NCBI GenBank assembly: GCA_910577045.1
Contig: CAJTLB010000003.1
Coordinates: 186,001-250,000 of the forward strand
DNA from: an uncultured Lachnospiraceae bacterium
Lineage (GTDB): Bacteria > Bacillota > Clostridia > Lachnospirales > Lachnospiraceae
DNA length: 64,000 nucleotides
Direction: 5' to 3'
This document shows, piece after piece, positions 8,492 to 19,200 of this stretch. Under the pieces are notes generated by a model, which ran no database searches, was not told the origin of the DNA, and saw only the letters and a program-made list of their open reading frames with translations. The stretch's first letter is position 1, and each line of letters begins with the position of its first letter. A program made the translations under genes and the position numbers.

Positions 8492-9835
8492 ATGGATAAA
8501 AAGCCAAATGTAGTTGTATTTTTTACCGATCAGCAGCGTTTTGACACTACAGGGGTACACGGGAACCCATGTGGGCTTACGCCAAATTTTGACCGTGTAG
8601 CAATGGAGGGCACACATGCAAAACTTGCATTTACGCCACAGCCAGTTTGCGGGCCTGCGAGGGGAGTATTGCAGACCGGGAAGTATGCAACTTGTGTTGG
8701 GACTTATCGCAATGCTGTAGTGCTTCCAAAAGAACATAAAACAATGGCACATTATTTTAATGAAGCAGGTTATTATACTGGTTATATAGGAAAGTGGCAT
8801 CTTGGCTCTACAAGGCACGCTGTCCCAGAGCAGGAGCGTGGGGAATACCAGTATTGGCTAGGGGCAAACGCTTTAGAAGCAACTTCCCAGGCATATGATA
8901 CATTAGTGTATGATAACGAGGACAAGCCAGTACATTTGCCAGGATATCGTGTCGATGCCTTAACCGATGCAGCAATCCGTTTTATTGATCAAAATAAAGA
9001 AAAGCCGTTTTTTCTATTCCTTTCTTTTTTAGAGCCTCATTTCCAGAATAGTAATGATAGCTTTCCGGCACCAGATGTGTATAAAAACCAGCCTGCAGGC
9101 TATATGCCGCCAGATTTGGGCGCGCTTGTGGGGACAAGCTGGCAGCACCTGCCAGGGTATTATGGCATGGTAAAGCGTTTGGATGAAGCATTTGGACGTA
9201 TTTTAGATGTATTAAAGAGTTTGCATTTATCAGAGGATACCATTGTACTGTTTACGACTGACCATGGAAATCATTTTAAAACAAGAAATGCAGAATATAA
9301 ACGTTCCTGCCATGAAAGTTCAATCCGTATCCCAATGGCATTTACAGGAGGGCCATTTACGGGCGGGGGCTGTTTAAAAGAGATGGTGAGCCTGGTGGAT
9401 ATTGCCCCGACTTTATTAGATGCCTGCCAGATCCCTGTACCAGAGGATATGCAGGGACATTCTATTCTGCCATTGTTGGGTGGGAAAGGGGCTAAGTGGC
9501 CACAAGAAGTGTTTGTGCAGATAAGTGAAGTGCAAGTAGGGCGTGCCATTCGTACCAAACGTTGGAAATATTCGGTAGAGGCACTGGATAAAGACCCTAT
9601 TAAAGATTCTTGTTCTGATGTATATACAGAAACCTTTTTATATGATCTAGAACATGACCCATATGAGTTAAGAAACCTGATTCATTCTGAGGCACACAGG
9701 GAAGTTTGCCATGTCCTTGCAGCAAAATTAAAAGCAAAAATGGCGGAGGCAGGAGAAAAAATACCTGTGATTATAGAAGCAGAAAAAATGCCAGAGGGAC
9801 AGTTAAGAGTATTTGCCGGAGAGGAAGAACAGTAG
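8492..9835 (+). CDS. Sulfatase, cysteine type (arylsulfatase A family)
   Basis: 447 residues of the alkaline-phosphatase-fold sulfatase family. The N-terminus has the metal-binding FTDQQRFD. The activation motif CGPAR (C-x-P-x-R) lies near residue 54, so the cysteine must be oxidised to formylglycine by an anaerobic maturase, which is not in this window. GKWHLG and TTDHGNH are further active-site blocks. There is no signal peptide, so it should act on an imported sulfated sugar in the cytoplasm. It lies between map and the AraC-type regulator, directly upstream of the sugar importer, suggesting that the locus handles a sulfated or sulfate-contaminated glycan. The sugar and position attacked cannot be read from sequence. 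Confidence 0.88.
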   Translation: MDKKPNVVVFFTDQQRFDTTGVHGNPCGLTPNFDRVAMEGTHAKLAFTPQPVCGPARGVLQTGKYATCVGTYRNAVVLPKEHKTMAHYFNEAGYYTGYIGKWHLGSTRHAVPEQERGEYQYWLGANALEATSQAYDTLVYDNEDKPVHLPGYRVDALTDAAIRFIDQNKEKPFFLFLSFLEPHFQNSNDSFPAPDVYKNQPAGYMPPDLGALVGTSWQHLPGYYGMVKRLDEAFGRILDVLKSLHLSEDTIVLFTTDHGNHFKTRNAEYKRSCHESSIRIPMAFTGGPFTGGGCLKEMVSLVDIAPTLLDACQIPVPEDMQGHSILPLLGGKGAKWPQEVFVQISEVQVGRAIRTKRWKYSVEALDKDPIKDSCSDVYTETFLYDLEHDPYELRNLIHSEAHREVCHVLAAKLKAKMAEAGEKIPVIIEAEKMPEGQLRVFAGEEEQ

Positions 9836-9853
9836 AAAGGGAGAGAGTCTGCT

Positions 9854-12199
9854 GTGCAAAATAAGGGACATTATCGCTATAAAAGTAAAATATTCTATAC
9901 GATGATATTGGTATCTGTACTGCCTGTTATTATTCTTGGGTTATATTCTTACCATATTTACATAAAAGAAGCAGCCCAAAGGAAAAACTTGACTATGCAG
10001 ACAACAGCAAGCCAGGTAAAAAACCGTGTAGAAAATGTTCTTGGCAGTATAAAACAGTATTATGCCGAGGTGGAAAATAAGGAAGCAATTAAAGAACTTA
10101 TTTATGCTAAGGATTTATACTATAACCAGTATTCTCGGTTAAAGGAAGGAATAGAGGTCCTTAGTGGGCCAGTTTACCTGCGGGAATATATTATAGGATA
10201 TACATTTATTAATACAACGGAAAATTGGGTAATTAGTAATTATGGGATGTACCATTATGATGAGTTAGCTAATGAAGAGACATTAGAAGAGTTGTTAGAG
10301 AAGGGACAGTGGGGAGAAAATAATATACAATGTTTTTGGATTAACCGGATGGATAAGCAGGAGCCTTCCGTAATTCCTAATGGTAAAAACATTATTATGT
10401 CCAAGTATGTAATGGCAGTACGATTACCAATGCTTGCAGCAGGTGAGAAATGTATGCTTTTAATTAATTTGGATTCTAACAGGCTTATTAATTTAATAGC
10501 AGAGAACTTGGATAATATGGATATTACAGTAATAAATACAGATAGTGAGCTTGTTTATACTAGTAATTCATCAATGGGGGATTATTGTACTCAGTATGGA
10601 AAAAGATTAGACTCTGTCAGGGATTATTCTGGGATAAAAATGCAAGATGGCACAGTGCATCGTATGGCAGCAACTTCTGCTACAACAAATGGGTTAATTT
10701 ATATTGCTAGTTATAATGTATCTTCTGTGCAGGAGGGGGCAGGGCAGATTCTCTATATGTCTGTAATCTTACTTTTGGTTATTAGTTTAGTGTTGATGTT
10801 TGCACGGATGGGGACAAAAATTGTTTATACTCCAGTATCTGAATTAATCAATCAATTTCATAGTGTGCTAAAGGATTCTAAGCCAGTAGCTAAAGATGAA
10901 TTTACTTGGCTATCAGAAGAGTTAAACCAGCTTGTGGAAAACAAGGAATCTTTGGAACGCATGGTGGAAAATCAAAAGGAATTATTGGTAGAGTTGTTTT
11001 TAAGCCGCTTAATCCGTGGAGAATTGACACAAGAGAGAATTGATGAAGGAGTATTGCGGTTTAACCTACAACAAAAGCCATGTTATATAACGGCAGGCAT
11101 ACGCATTGTACAAGAAAAATATAAATCAGATAGTATGGAACAGGATGCACTTACCAGTACTGTAGTGGAACATATGCCAAAAGAACTGTATAAAGAACTT
11201 TTTGGCAGGCCAGTGATAAAAAGCAATATAATATTTTTGATTTTAGGTGCAGATACAAAAGAAAAGGCAGAAGAAAAGGTAGAGAGGCTGTATGAAAAGA
11301 TTATCCTTTATATTGCTGCAGAATATGGCTGCCAGACGCATTGTGGCGTCAGCCAGGTGTTTTATAAATTAAAGCATCTTCGCACAGCCATTAATGAAGG
11401 CGGGGAGGCACTGAAAAACAGTGAAAGCTTAAAGTTCTGCGAAAACCAAGCGGGGGGGGTGAAATCCGACCTGGTAAAAGCAATTAGCTTTTACGCCGAT
11501 TTTGGGAAAAATGACCAACCAGCTTATCAGTATGATTTATTTGCAGAACAAGAAATCCGAAAAGCGATTGATGAATGTGAAGTAGAAAAAGCATTTGGGA
11601 TTACAGATCGGTTTATTGACCGTATGATAGAAAAAGGGATTTCTAGGCAGGATAGGTATTTCTTTTTACATCGTTTCCAAGTTGCAATTTTACAGGTAGC
11701 ATTTGAAGCTGGGTTATCCATTAACCAGATTTTTGAAAAGGATGAAGTCAACCTCTTTTTGAAACTGGATTCTATTGTGGATTCTGAGAATATAAAACAA
11801 TTTTACAATACCCAGGTGATTGAGCCAATTATAAAGTCACTAAGGCAATACAGAAGAAGCCATTCTATGGATATTATGGAACAGGTACTTGCATTGGTAA
11901 AGGAAAAAAACGGGGATATTACACTTGCTGAATGTGCAGAGAAGCTTAATTACCATCCAAGTTATATTTGGCGTGTGCTTAAAACAGAACGCAATATGAC
12001 TTTTACTGATTTTGTAGCAGTTGAAAAGTTAGAATTGGCAAAAGAGATGCTGACACAGACTTCATTATCTGTAGCAGAGATAGCGCAAAAGTTAAACTAT
12101 ACTAATACACAGAATTTTATCCGTTTCTTTAATAAGCATGAGGAGATTACTCCAGGAAAATTCCGCCAGGAGCATAAAAAGCAAGAGAATGGGAAATAA
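9854..12199 (+). CDS. Membrane-bound AraC-family transcriptional regulator
   Basis: 781 residues. Two membrane spans, at about residues 14-37 and 299-318, enclose an extracytoplasmic sensor region (Cache-like by architecture). A linker and middle region follow, then a C-terminal AraC double helix-turn-helix (about 670-781) containing LTLAEC-like helices, VAEIAQKLNY and the terminal ITPGKFRQ. This is the YtdP/YesS-like layout, in which an external sugar signal is passed straight to a DNA-binding domain. It starts at a GTG at 9854 with AAAGGGAGAG upstream. Its position just before the importer genes makes it their likely activator. Confidence 0.85.
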   Translation: MQNKGHYRYKSKIFYTMILVSVLPVIILGLYSYHIYIKEAAQRKNLTMQTTASQVKNRVENVLGSIKQYYAEVENKEAIKELIYAKDLYYNQYSRLKEGIEVLSGPVYLREYIIGYTFINTTENWVISNYGMYHYDELANEETLEELLEKGQWGENNIQCFWINRMDKQEPSVIPNGKNIIMSKYVMAVRLPMLAAGEKCMLLINLDSNRLINLIAENLDNMDITVINTDSELVYTSNSSMGDYCTQYGKRLDSVRDYSGIKMQDGTVHRMAATSATTNGLIYIASYNVSSVQEGAGQILYMSVILLLVISLVLMFARMGTKIVYTPVSELINQFHSVLKDSKPVAKDEFTWLSEELNQLVENKESLERMVENQKELLVELFLSRLIRGELTQERIDEGVLRFNLQQKPCYITAGIRIVQEKYKSDSMEQDALTSTVVEHMPKELYKELFGRPVIKSNIIFLILGADTKEKAEEKVERLYEKIILYIAAEYGCQTHCGVSQVFYKLKHLRTAINEGGEALKNSESLKFCENQAGGVKSDLVKAISFYADFGKNDQPAYQYDLFAEQEIRKAIDECEVEKAFGITDRFIDRMIEKGISRQDRYFFLHRFQVAILQVAFEAGLSINQIFEKDEVNLFLKLDSIVDSENIKQFYNTQVIEPIIKSLRQYRRSHSMDIMEQVLALVKEKNGDITLAECAEKLNYHPSYIWRVLKTERNMTFTDFVAVEKLELAKEMLTQTSLSVAEIAQKLNYTNTQNFIRFFNKHEEITPGKFRQEHKKQENGK

Positions 12200-12402
12200 T
12201 CAGTTAAGGAAAATTGGAAAGAATCGGATAATAAGGGCTAAAATACCTTGGATTTATGGGGCTGAGCATAGTAGATAAAATGATTATTTGAAAAAAATAG
12301 TTAATAAAAAAGCTGATAGAATCAAGTTCTTTTTATTGGGCTGGTTATTTTAAAGGGAAAAAAATTCGCAAGAAATAGAGTATTGAAAAAAGAGGGGGTG
12401 TG

Positions 12403-12462
12403 ATGGTAAAATTGCCATATAAATACAGGCCAAATGGAATTAAAATTGTGCATTTTATATAA
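12403..12462 (+). CDS. Possible 19-codon upstream ORF in the importer leader
   Basis: An ATG at 12403 follows a strong Shine-Dalgarno-like AGAGGGGGTG and opens 19 codons of basic and hydrophobic residues ending at TAA 12460. It overlaps the best promoter-like hexamers, so both cannot serve the same transcript. The rest of 12200-12537 shows A/T-rich DNA with no other gene. Weak call. Confidence 0.2.
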   Translation: MVKLPYKYRPNGIKIVHFI

Positions 12463-12473
12463 TTTTATATAAT
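12446..12473 (+). promoter_or_regulatory. Putative promoter of the sugar importer operon
   Basis: TTGTGC (12446-12451), a 16-base spacer and TATAAT (12468-12473), 65 bases before the first permease start. Probably the promoter acted on by the upstream AraC-type protein, though no operator repeat was recognised. Confidence 0.45.
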
Positions 12474-12537
12474 AGAGACAATTTTTGTACAGGGTGTGCC
12501 TGAAAAGGTTAAAAGATACAAAGAGGGAGGATTACAT

Positions 12538-13479
12538 ATGGCAAAAAATGCACAGCCAATAGTGGCTGGAAAAAAGAAGGGTCCTTGGAAACAGATTTAT
12601 CAGCAGAAAGGACTGTATTTGCTTTTGCTGCCAGGTCTGATTTATCTGATTGTATTTAAGTATGTGCCAATGTTTGGCGTTATTATTGCATTTCAGAATT
12701 TCAGCCCATTCTTAGGATTTTTTGGAAGCCCATGGGTAGGCTTTGAGCAGTTCCGATTGTTTTTTGCAGGGAATGATTTTTGGGTACTAATGAGGAATAC
12801 GCTAGGTATTTCCATATTAAACCTTTTATTTTATTTCCCAGCGCCAATTATTTTAGCATTGTTCTTAAATGAAATTAAGTGTTCATGGTATAAGAGGTTT
12901 GCACAAACTTTGGTATATATACCGCATTTTATTTCTTTTGTTATTGTAGCAAGCTTATCCTACACATTGTTTAATGTAAATGATGGTATTATGCATGAGA
13001 TTTTACAGGCAATTACAGGAAAAAGCATTGATATCCTTTCTAAGCCAAAGTATTTCTGGGGATTGATTGTAGGGCAGAGTATTTGGAAGGAATGTGGATA
13101 TGGGACAATTGTATTCCTTGCAGCTTTGTCTGGCGTAGATGTACAACTTTATGAGGCAGCAAAAGTAGATGGTGCAGGCAGGTGGAGGCTGATGTGGCAC
13201 GTAACGCTCCCAGCTATTAAGAGTACCATTGTTATTATGCTGATTATGAGAGTTGGTTCTATCTTAAATACAGGTTATGACCAGATTTTCCTTATGAGAA
13301 ACTCTATTAACGTATCTAGGGCAGAAGTTATTGATACCTATGTATATATGAGAGGTGTTTCTGGTGGGCAATATTCTTATTCTACAGCAGTAGGTTTGTT
13401 TAAGTCTATTGTTGGTATGATAATGGTAATTTCCGCAGACCGCCTTGCTAAGAAGATGGGTGAATCAGGGCTGTATTAA
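12538..13479 (+). CDS. Sugar ABC importer permease (LplB/YtcP-type, first subunit)
   Basis: 313 residues with about six membrane spans. The EAA loop for ATPase contact is visible as YEAAKVDGAGRW near residue 210. Similarity is to the LplB class of CUT1 permeases that import complex oligosaccharides such as rhamnogalacturonan products. The start at 12538 has GAGGGAGGA upstream; an in-frame GTG at 12496 lacks one. It is the first gene of a permease-permease-binding protein set. The ATPase is not encoded here, as is usual for this class, which borrows a shared MsmX-type ATPase. Confidence 0.9.
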   Translation: MAKNAQPIVAGKKKGPWKQIYQQKGLYLLLLPGLIYLIVFKYVPMFGVIIAFQNFSPFLGFFGSPWVGFEQFRLFFAGNDFWVLMRNTLGISILNLLFYFPAPIILALFLNEIKCSWYKRFAQTLVYIPHFISFVIVASLSYTLFNVNDGIMHEILQAITGKSIDILSKPKYFWGLIVGQSIWKECGYGTIVFLAALSGVDVQLYEAAKVDGAGRWRLMWHVTLPAIKSTIVIMLIMRVGSILNTGYDQIFLMRNSINVSRAEVIDTYVYMRGVSGGQYSYSTAVGLFKSIVGMIMVISADRLAKKMGESGLY

Positions 13480-13501
13480 TTTGAGAAAGGAGAGTTTCCA
13501 T

Positions 13502-14407
13502 ATGGCAGCAGCTAATCCAAAAAATAAAATTAAAAGAAGCATAGGAGACCAGATTATACAGGTTCTTATTTATGTATTTGTCGGTGCCTTTGCTGTTTCT
13601 ACTGTGCTTCCTTTCCTATATGTTGTGGCAGGTTCATTTGCGACAGAGCGTGAGCTGACAGAGAGGGCGTTCTTTGTTATACCACATGAATTTTCATTAA
13701 ATGCGTACCGTTATATTATTAATGATGGTGCTATTTTTAGAGGATTAAAAAATTCTCTTTTTGTAACAATAGTAGGTACATTAGTAAATATGGCATTTAC
13801 AACTACTTTTGCATATCCATTGTCCAGAAGATATTTAAAGGGCAGAAATTTCTTTATGAATATGGTAATTGTAACAATGCTTTTCTCTGGCGGTATGATT
13901 CCAGGATATTTATTAATTAGTGGCCTTGGTATGCTGGATAGTTATGCAGCACTTATTTTACCAGGGGCAATTAGTGTATTCAATATGGTTATTGTTAAAA
14001 ACTTTTTCCAAGAGATTCCTACTGAATTGGAAGAAGCAGCTAAAATAGATGGTTGTTCTGATATTGGTATTTTCTTTAAAATAATCTTGCCATTATCAAA
14101 ACCAGTGCTTGCTTCTATCTCTTTGTTCTATGCGGTAGGGCATTGGAATGATTACTTTAGTGCTATGTTATATATTAGAGATCCAAATAAAGAAGTAGTA
14201 CAGATTGCGTTAAGGCGTATTGTATTGTTGGCAGGCGGGGCAAACCCAGATGGATCACCAATTGATTTTGGTGATTTTGGCGCACCACCAGAAAAGGCAG
14301 TAAAAATGGCAGCAACTATGGTTTCTACAGTGCCAATTTTGGTTGTTTATCCATTTGTACAGAAATACTTTACGCAAGGTGTTATGGTTGGAGCCGTAAA
14401 AGGTTAA
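13502..14407 (+). CDS. Sugar ABC importer permease (LplC/YtcP-type, second subunit)
   Basis: 301 residues, about six membrane spans, with the EAA motif EEAAKIDGCSD near residue 180 and the C-terminal YFTQGVMVGAVKG that closes most LplC/YtcP proteins. It pairs with the preceding permease to form the transmembrane channel. The start at 13502 follows GAAAGGAGAG; the gap to the first permease gene is 22 bases. Identification as a CUT1 permease is firm; the exact oligosaccharide is inferred from the enzymes downstream. Confidence 0.9.
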   Translation: MAAANPKNKIKRSIGDQIIQVLIYVFVGAFAVSTVLPFLYVVAGSFATERELTERAFFVIPHEFSLNAYRYIINDGAIFRGLKNSLFVTIVGTLVNMAFTTTFAYPLSRRYLKGRNFFMNMVIVTMLFSGGMIPGYLLISGLGMLDSYAALILPGAISVFNMVIVKNFFQEIPTELEEAAKIDGCSDIGIFFKIILPLSKPVLASISLFYAVGHWNDYFSAMLYIRDPNKEVVQIALRRIVLLAGGANPDGSPIDFGDFGAPPEKAVKMAATMVSTVPILVVYPFVQKYFTQGVMVGAVKG

Positions 14408-14449
14408 AACATATAGTTTATTTATTGAAAACTAAGGGAGGTAAAAACT

Positions 14450-16087
14450 ATGAAAAAAACAAAGAAAATTACAGCATTAATGCTGACTGCAGCAATTGCT
14501 GCAGGCTCACTGGCAGGCTGTGGTGGCGGTGGTAATTCTACAACCCCAACAACTACAGCAGCAAATAGCCCAACAACTACAGCATCAAGTAATACTCCAA
14601 CAACTACAGCAGCAAAAGATGACAATAAGCCGGCTGAAATGCCTAAGATTACATTCCAAGCTATTGACCATCAGGGTGGTTTCTTCTCTACAGGTAATGC
14701 AGAAGGACACGAAGAAGTACTTCAGAGAGTAAAAGATTATACAGGAATTGATGTAGAATATATTCCAGTAGCAAATGACAGCTTAGAGGAAATCGTTGGT
14801 GTTACTTTGTTGGATACCAAGAACCTGCCTATGATTATGTCATGGGGTGGAAATTTGAATGCTACTATTATTAGTGCAGCTAAGGCGGGAGCATTCTGGA
14901 ACTTAGAGGACTATATTTTTGATGCAGAAAAATATCCAAACCTTTCTAAAGCAAACAAGGATGTATTAAAGCAGATTACTGTAGATGGGCATATTATTGG
15001 CTTATACCGTGCAAGGCCAATTGGAAGAAATGGTCTTGGATACCGTTATGACTGGGCTGACAAGCTTGGTTTAAGTGCACCAGAAACAGTAGATGATGTT
15101 TACAATATGGCAAAAGCATTTACAGAGCAAGATCCAGACGGTGATGGACAGAAGAATACTTATGGTTTCTGCTTATGTAAATATACTGGCCCTATTGATA
15201 TTATCCAAACATGGTTTGGCGCAGGCAATGGCTGGGTAGAAAAAGATGGACAGTTAATTCCTTCTCATATGACAGATGAATATTGGGAAGGCGTAAATTA
15301 TGTAAAGAAGATGTATGATGAAGGATTGGTATATTCTGACTGGGCTATCCGTGATACAAATACATGGGCTGATGGTGTAAAGAATGGTGAGTGTGGTTTA
15401 TACCTTGACGTTTTAGATGGTTCTAGAAGAATTTGGGATTACTTTGTAAATACTCCTATTCCTTCTGTAAATGGAGATGAAACAGCATCTATGGCATTAG
15501 TTGGTGCTATTGCAAAGGAAAAAGGCGGAAAGCCAGTTACTATGGCTACTTCAGGTATGAATGGTTTCTTTATGATTACTAAGGGTGCAAAGACAGAAGC
15601 TGATTTAGAGGCATGTTTAACATACCTTGATAAGATGTGTGATGATGAGATGTTGACTCTGGCTGATCATGGTTTAGAGGGAATTGGCTATGAAATGCAA
15701 GATGGATATTTAGTTGATATTAATACAACTTGGACTCCAGCTCAGAAGCCACATACTGGATTAAACCAGACTGTATGTTATATTCCAAATGAAGCAGCTC
15801 TTGATCCAGTTGTAAAGAAGTCTCCTCAGGCTTTAGTAGAAGCTGAAGTAAAAACAAAGAATGTAGAAAATGCAGTATTTAACCCAGCAGTAGGATATCT
15901 TGCAGGTTCTGATACTTACGCATTAAATGGTGCTACACTGGATGCTGCATTAAAGGATGCAAGAACACAGTATATCTGTGGTGAAATTGATGAAGCAGGA
16001 TTCCGTGCTGCTATGGATACATGGCTTGCACAGGGCGGACAAAAGATTATAGATGAAATAAACGCATTATATCAGGCAGATAAGTAA
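14450..16087 (+). CDS. Sugar-binding lipoprotein of the ABC importer (LplA/YtcQ-type)
   Basis: 545 residues. A signal peptide ends in the lipobox SLAGC (cysteine near residue 24), followed by a threonine/proline/serine-rich linker (about residues 30-60) and a large type 2 extracellular binding domain. Ribosome binding site AAGGGAGG. Codon choice (many GGT, GTT and GCT) differs from the neighbouring genes and suggests high expression, usual for a binding protein. It captures the oligosaccharide at the outer membrane face and delivers it to the two upstream permeases. A calcium-loop-like DPDGDGQKN is visible near residue 227. Confidence 0.9.
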   Translation: MKKTKKITALMLTAAIAAGSLAGCGGGGNSTTPTTTAANSPTTTASSNTPTTTAAKDDNKPAEMPKITFQAIDHQGGFFSTGNAEGHEEVLQRVKDYTGIDVEYIPVANDSLEEIVGVTLLDTKNLPMIMSWGGNLNATIISAAKAGAFWNLEDYIFDAEKYPNLSKANKDVLKQITVDGHIIGLYRARPIGRNGLGYRYDWADKLGLSAPETVDDVYNMAKAFTEQDPDGDGQKNTYGFCLCKYTGPIDIIQTWFGAGNGWVEKDGQLIPSHMTDEYWEGVNYVKKMYDEGLVYSDWAIRDTNTWADGVKNGECGLYLDVLDGSRRIWDYFVNTPIPSVNGDETASMALVGAIAKEKGGKPVTMATSGMNGFFMITKGAKTEADLEACLTYLDKMCDDEMLTLADHGLEGIGYEMQDGYLVDINTTWTPAQKPHTGLNQTVCYIPNEAALDPVVKKSPQALVEAEVKTKNVENAVFNPAVGYLAGSDTYALNGATLDAALKDARTQYICGEIDEAGFRAAMDTWLAQGGQKIIDEINALYQADK

Positions 16088-16166
16088 GTACCAGAAAATA
16101 CTAAGATAATACATTGTACATTTTTGGGTAATGCAATAAAATAAGGAATGTAAGCTTTACTATCGG

Positions 16167-16250
16167 GGGCTGTTGCAGTTAAGCTGCGACAGCCCTTCTG
16201 TGTTATCGTGCTGCGGCACAGTATCGGTAGGTTAGGTATCGTAGCACAGA
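16167..16250 (+). terminator. Hairpins after the binding-protein gene (partial terminator)
   Basis: A long GC-rich stem pairs GGGCTGT-GCAG (16167-16178) with CTGC-ACAGCCC (16184-16195) and is followed by only a weak TTCT run. A second stem pairs CTGTGTTA with TAGCACAG (16198-16250). Together they could end most transcripts after the binding protein and protect its mRNA while letting some pass into the enzyme genes. Confidence 0.6.
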
Positions 16251-16263
16251 AAAGAGGAAAAAG

Positions 16264-19200
16264 ATGAACTGGAAACAAGAATGGGAACAGCCCACTATGC
16301 GCCAGCGAATCAAGCCTTTCTGGTTTTGGAATGGCGATATGAACGAGGGAGAAATTGACCATCAGCTTAGGGAAATGAAGGAACAAGGTTTGGGGGGCGC
16401 TTTTATTTGTGCCAGGCAAGGGCAGACGGTGCCTTACTTAAACCAGAGGTGGTTTGACAAAATTGCTTTTGCTTGTAAAAAAGCAAGGGAATATGGGTTA
16501 GAAGTATGGTTGTATGATGAATATCCATATCCAAGTGGAGTAAGTGGCGGGGAAGTATTATTGCGCCATCCAGAAGCAGGGCATACAACATTAAGTATCC
16601 AAACCTTTGAAGAGGAAGGTGGAAAGGATATAGAACGTTTACTTGGTTGGACAAGGGTTATGTATGCAAAGGCTATACCAAAGTGTTTAGATGGGAGCTT
16701 GGATTGGGAAAATGCAGTTGATTTGGCAGATAATATTGGTGTATTACAACCACAAGAAATTTATCAACAAACAGGCTTAACCGCATATAATAAAAAGCGT
16801 TTCTTTTCTTATGAGCCAACACATGTTTTAAATAAAAAGCTTCCAGAGGGCAAATGGAAAATAGTAGTATGTGGAAGCAAGAGATTATCTGATTTTAAAT
16901 ATTATGGAAATTATTTTGATCCTTGTAATAGAGAGGCAGTAAAGACTTTTCTTGAAACTACCCACGAAAAGTATCAAAAAACATTAGGCGATGAGATGGG
17001 GAAAAGTGTATATGGCATGTTCTCAGACGAGGTAGGTTTTTTAGGGATATTGCCATGGTCAGAACAGCTTCCTCCTTATTTTAAACAGAAATATGGGTAT
17101 GACATTTGTACTGTTTTGGCAGCAATCCAAGATAACACATATCCAGATGCAGCAAAAATCCGTTATGAGTATTATCAGGCATTACATGAATTATTCCGGG
17201 AGAATTACCATAAACAGACATCAGATTGGTGTAAGGAACACAATATTCTCTATGCAACAGAAGTGCCTTCTATGCGCCGATCTACACAGATTTATTCTAC
17301 GGTGCCAGGCGGTGACTGTGCCCATGAAAAGTTAGGGTATTCGCTTGATGAAACCTATGAAAAAGATCTTTTGCATTATAGAAGCTGTGCCATGGGCGTA
17401 AGTTCTGTAGCCAGGCAGATGGGAAGAGATTACGCTATGATAGAGAGTTTCCATAGTGTTGGCTGGTCAATGACATTGCAAGATGCAAAGTGGATGCTGG
17501 ATTTGTTGGCTTCTATGGGGATTAATTTTTATAATGTACACGCGTTTTATTATACGATAGATTCTATTACAAAACATGATGCGCCGCCTTCCCAGTTTTT
17601 GCAGAACCCGTATTGGAAACATTATCATTTATTGGCGGATTATGCAGGCAGGTTAAGTGCATGGATTAGTAATACAGAATCTACAAACCATATTGCCGTA
17701 TTAGATCCAGTGGTATCTTATTGGACTCATTTAGGGAGCCCATTCCATAAGTTTAGTTATGCAGGGAAAGATGATAAAGAAAAGCTGGAGCTTGAGACAT
17801 TAAAGGCTGACTGGATGTATATCATTAAGGAACTTCGGTATGCCCATATTGGTACGGATTTACTAGACAGCGAGATTCTTGCAATGGCTGAAATTGTAGA
17901 TGGCAAAATGAAAATTGGCAAAGCAGAATATGACACATTACTGCTTACCCCAAATACAGCAGTAGAAAGTATAACGACAGAAAAAATACAAGAATTTATA
18001 CGCTCTGGCGGGCATGTTATTGCCTTTGGGCTATTGCCATATGAAGTAGTGGATAAAGATATCCAACCAGAAAAGACATGGAAAGAAATGTTTGGCATAG
18101 AGAATCCTATAAAAACAAAATATTGGGGAAAAGGAAATGGGATTGAAATAATTAAACATGGGAATACTGCATTTGTTTCTTCTAATGGCTGTATAAAAGA
18201 GGCAGGGAACCCAGAAGAATGGATTTCACTTGTAGAAGAAATAGCAGAAACACCAGTAAAGGTAAAAATAGCAGAAAAAGACAAAAAAAGTGTATTTTCT
18301 TCTATCCGTAGGGGAGAAAATGGTGAATTATATATAATGGTTGGTAATTATGAGAAGAATTATGTCAATCTTTCAGTAGAATTAAAAGAGGGACAAAGTA
18401 GTGCATGGTGTATGGACTTTGAAAATGCAAAAGAAACAGCACTTGTGATGGAAAAACAATGTGTAAAGGTAATGTTGGCTCCATTTGAAACAAAATTACT
18501 TCGGTTTGACAAAAAAGAATCCCAAATTGAGGAAGGCATAGCAAAGAAAGAAATGCCAATTCTTGTAGTAGATACAAAAGAACCAATGGAAGTGTCTATA
18601 AAAGGGAAAAATGTTTACCGTATGGAACAGTATCAAATATCATTAGATAAAGAAAACTGGAAACAAACTACGGTGGAAACATTAATTGAAACTTGTGCCG
18701 CAACGAAACTCCTTACAGGGGAAAATATGGTATACCAAAGTGAATTTGGCACGCCAAAATCGATCCATATCCAGTACCCTCTTTCCTTATATTATAAAAC
18801 AGATGTGAATATTCAAGTAATCCCAAAACAGGCAGGGCTTTTGTTAGATAATAGGAGCATTACTGGGGAGTATAAGATTTTTATAAACGGGCATGTGCTA
18901 GATAATAAGGCATTTGAGCCAACCTTTATTAATGACCAGAATAACCGTATCCAGGATATTACCAGTTTATTAAAGGAAGGGAAGAATGAGATTTTTGTAG
19001 AGGTAATTGCAAGCCATGACTGGGATGGAATCCGTGATCCACTCTTTATTGTAGGAGATTTTGGCGTAGAAAATGGATGTATTACTCAGATGCCAGAAAA
19101 GGCAAGATTAGAGAAGAATTATATAAAAGGATTTCCTTATTACAGTGGTGATTTTGTATTTAAGGGAAGTTTTTCATCAGAGATAGAGGGAGAAGCAGAA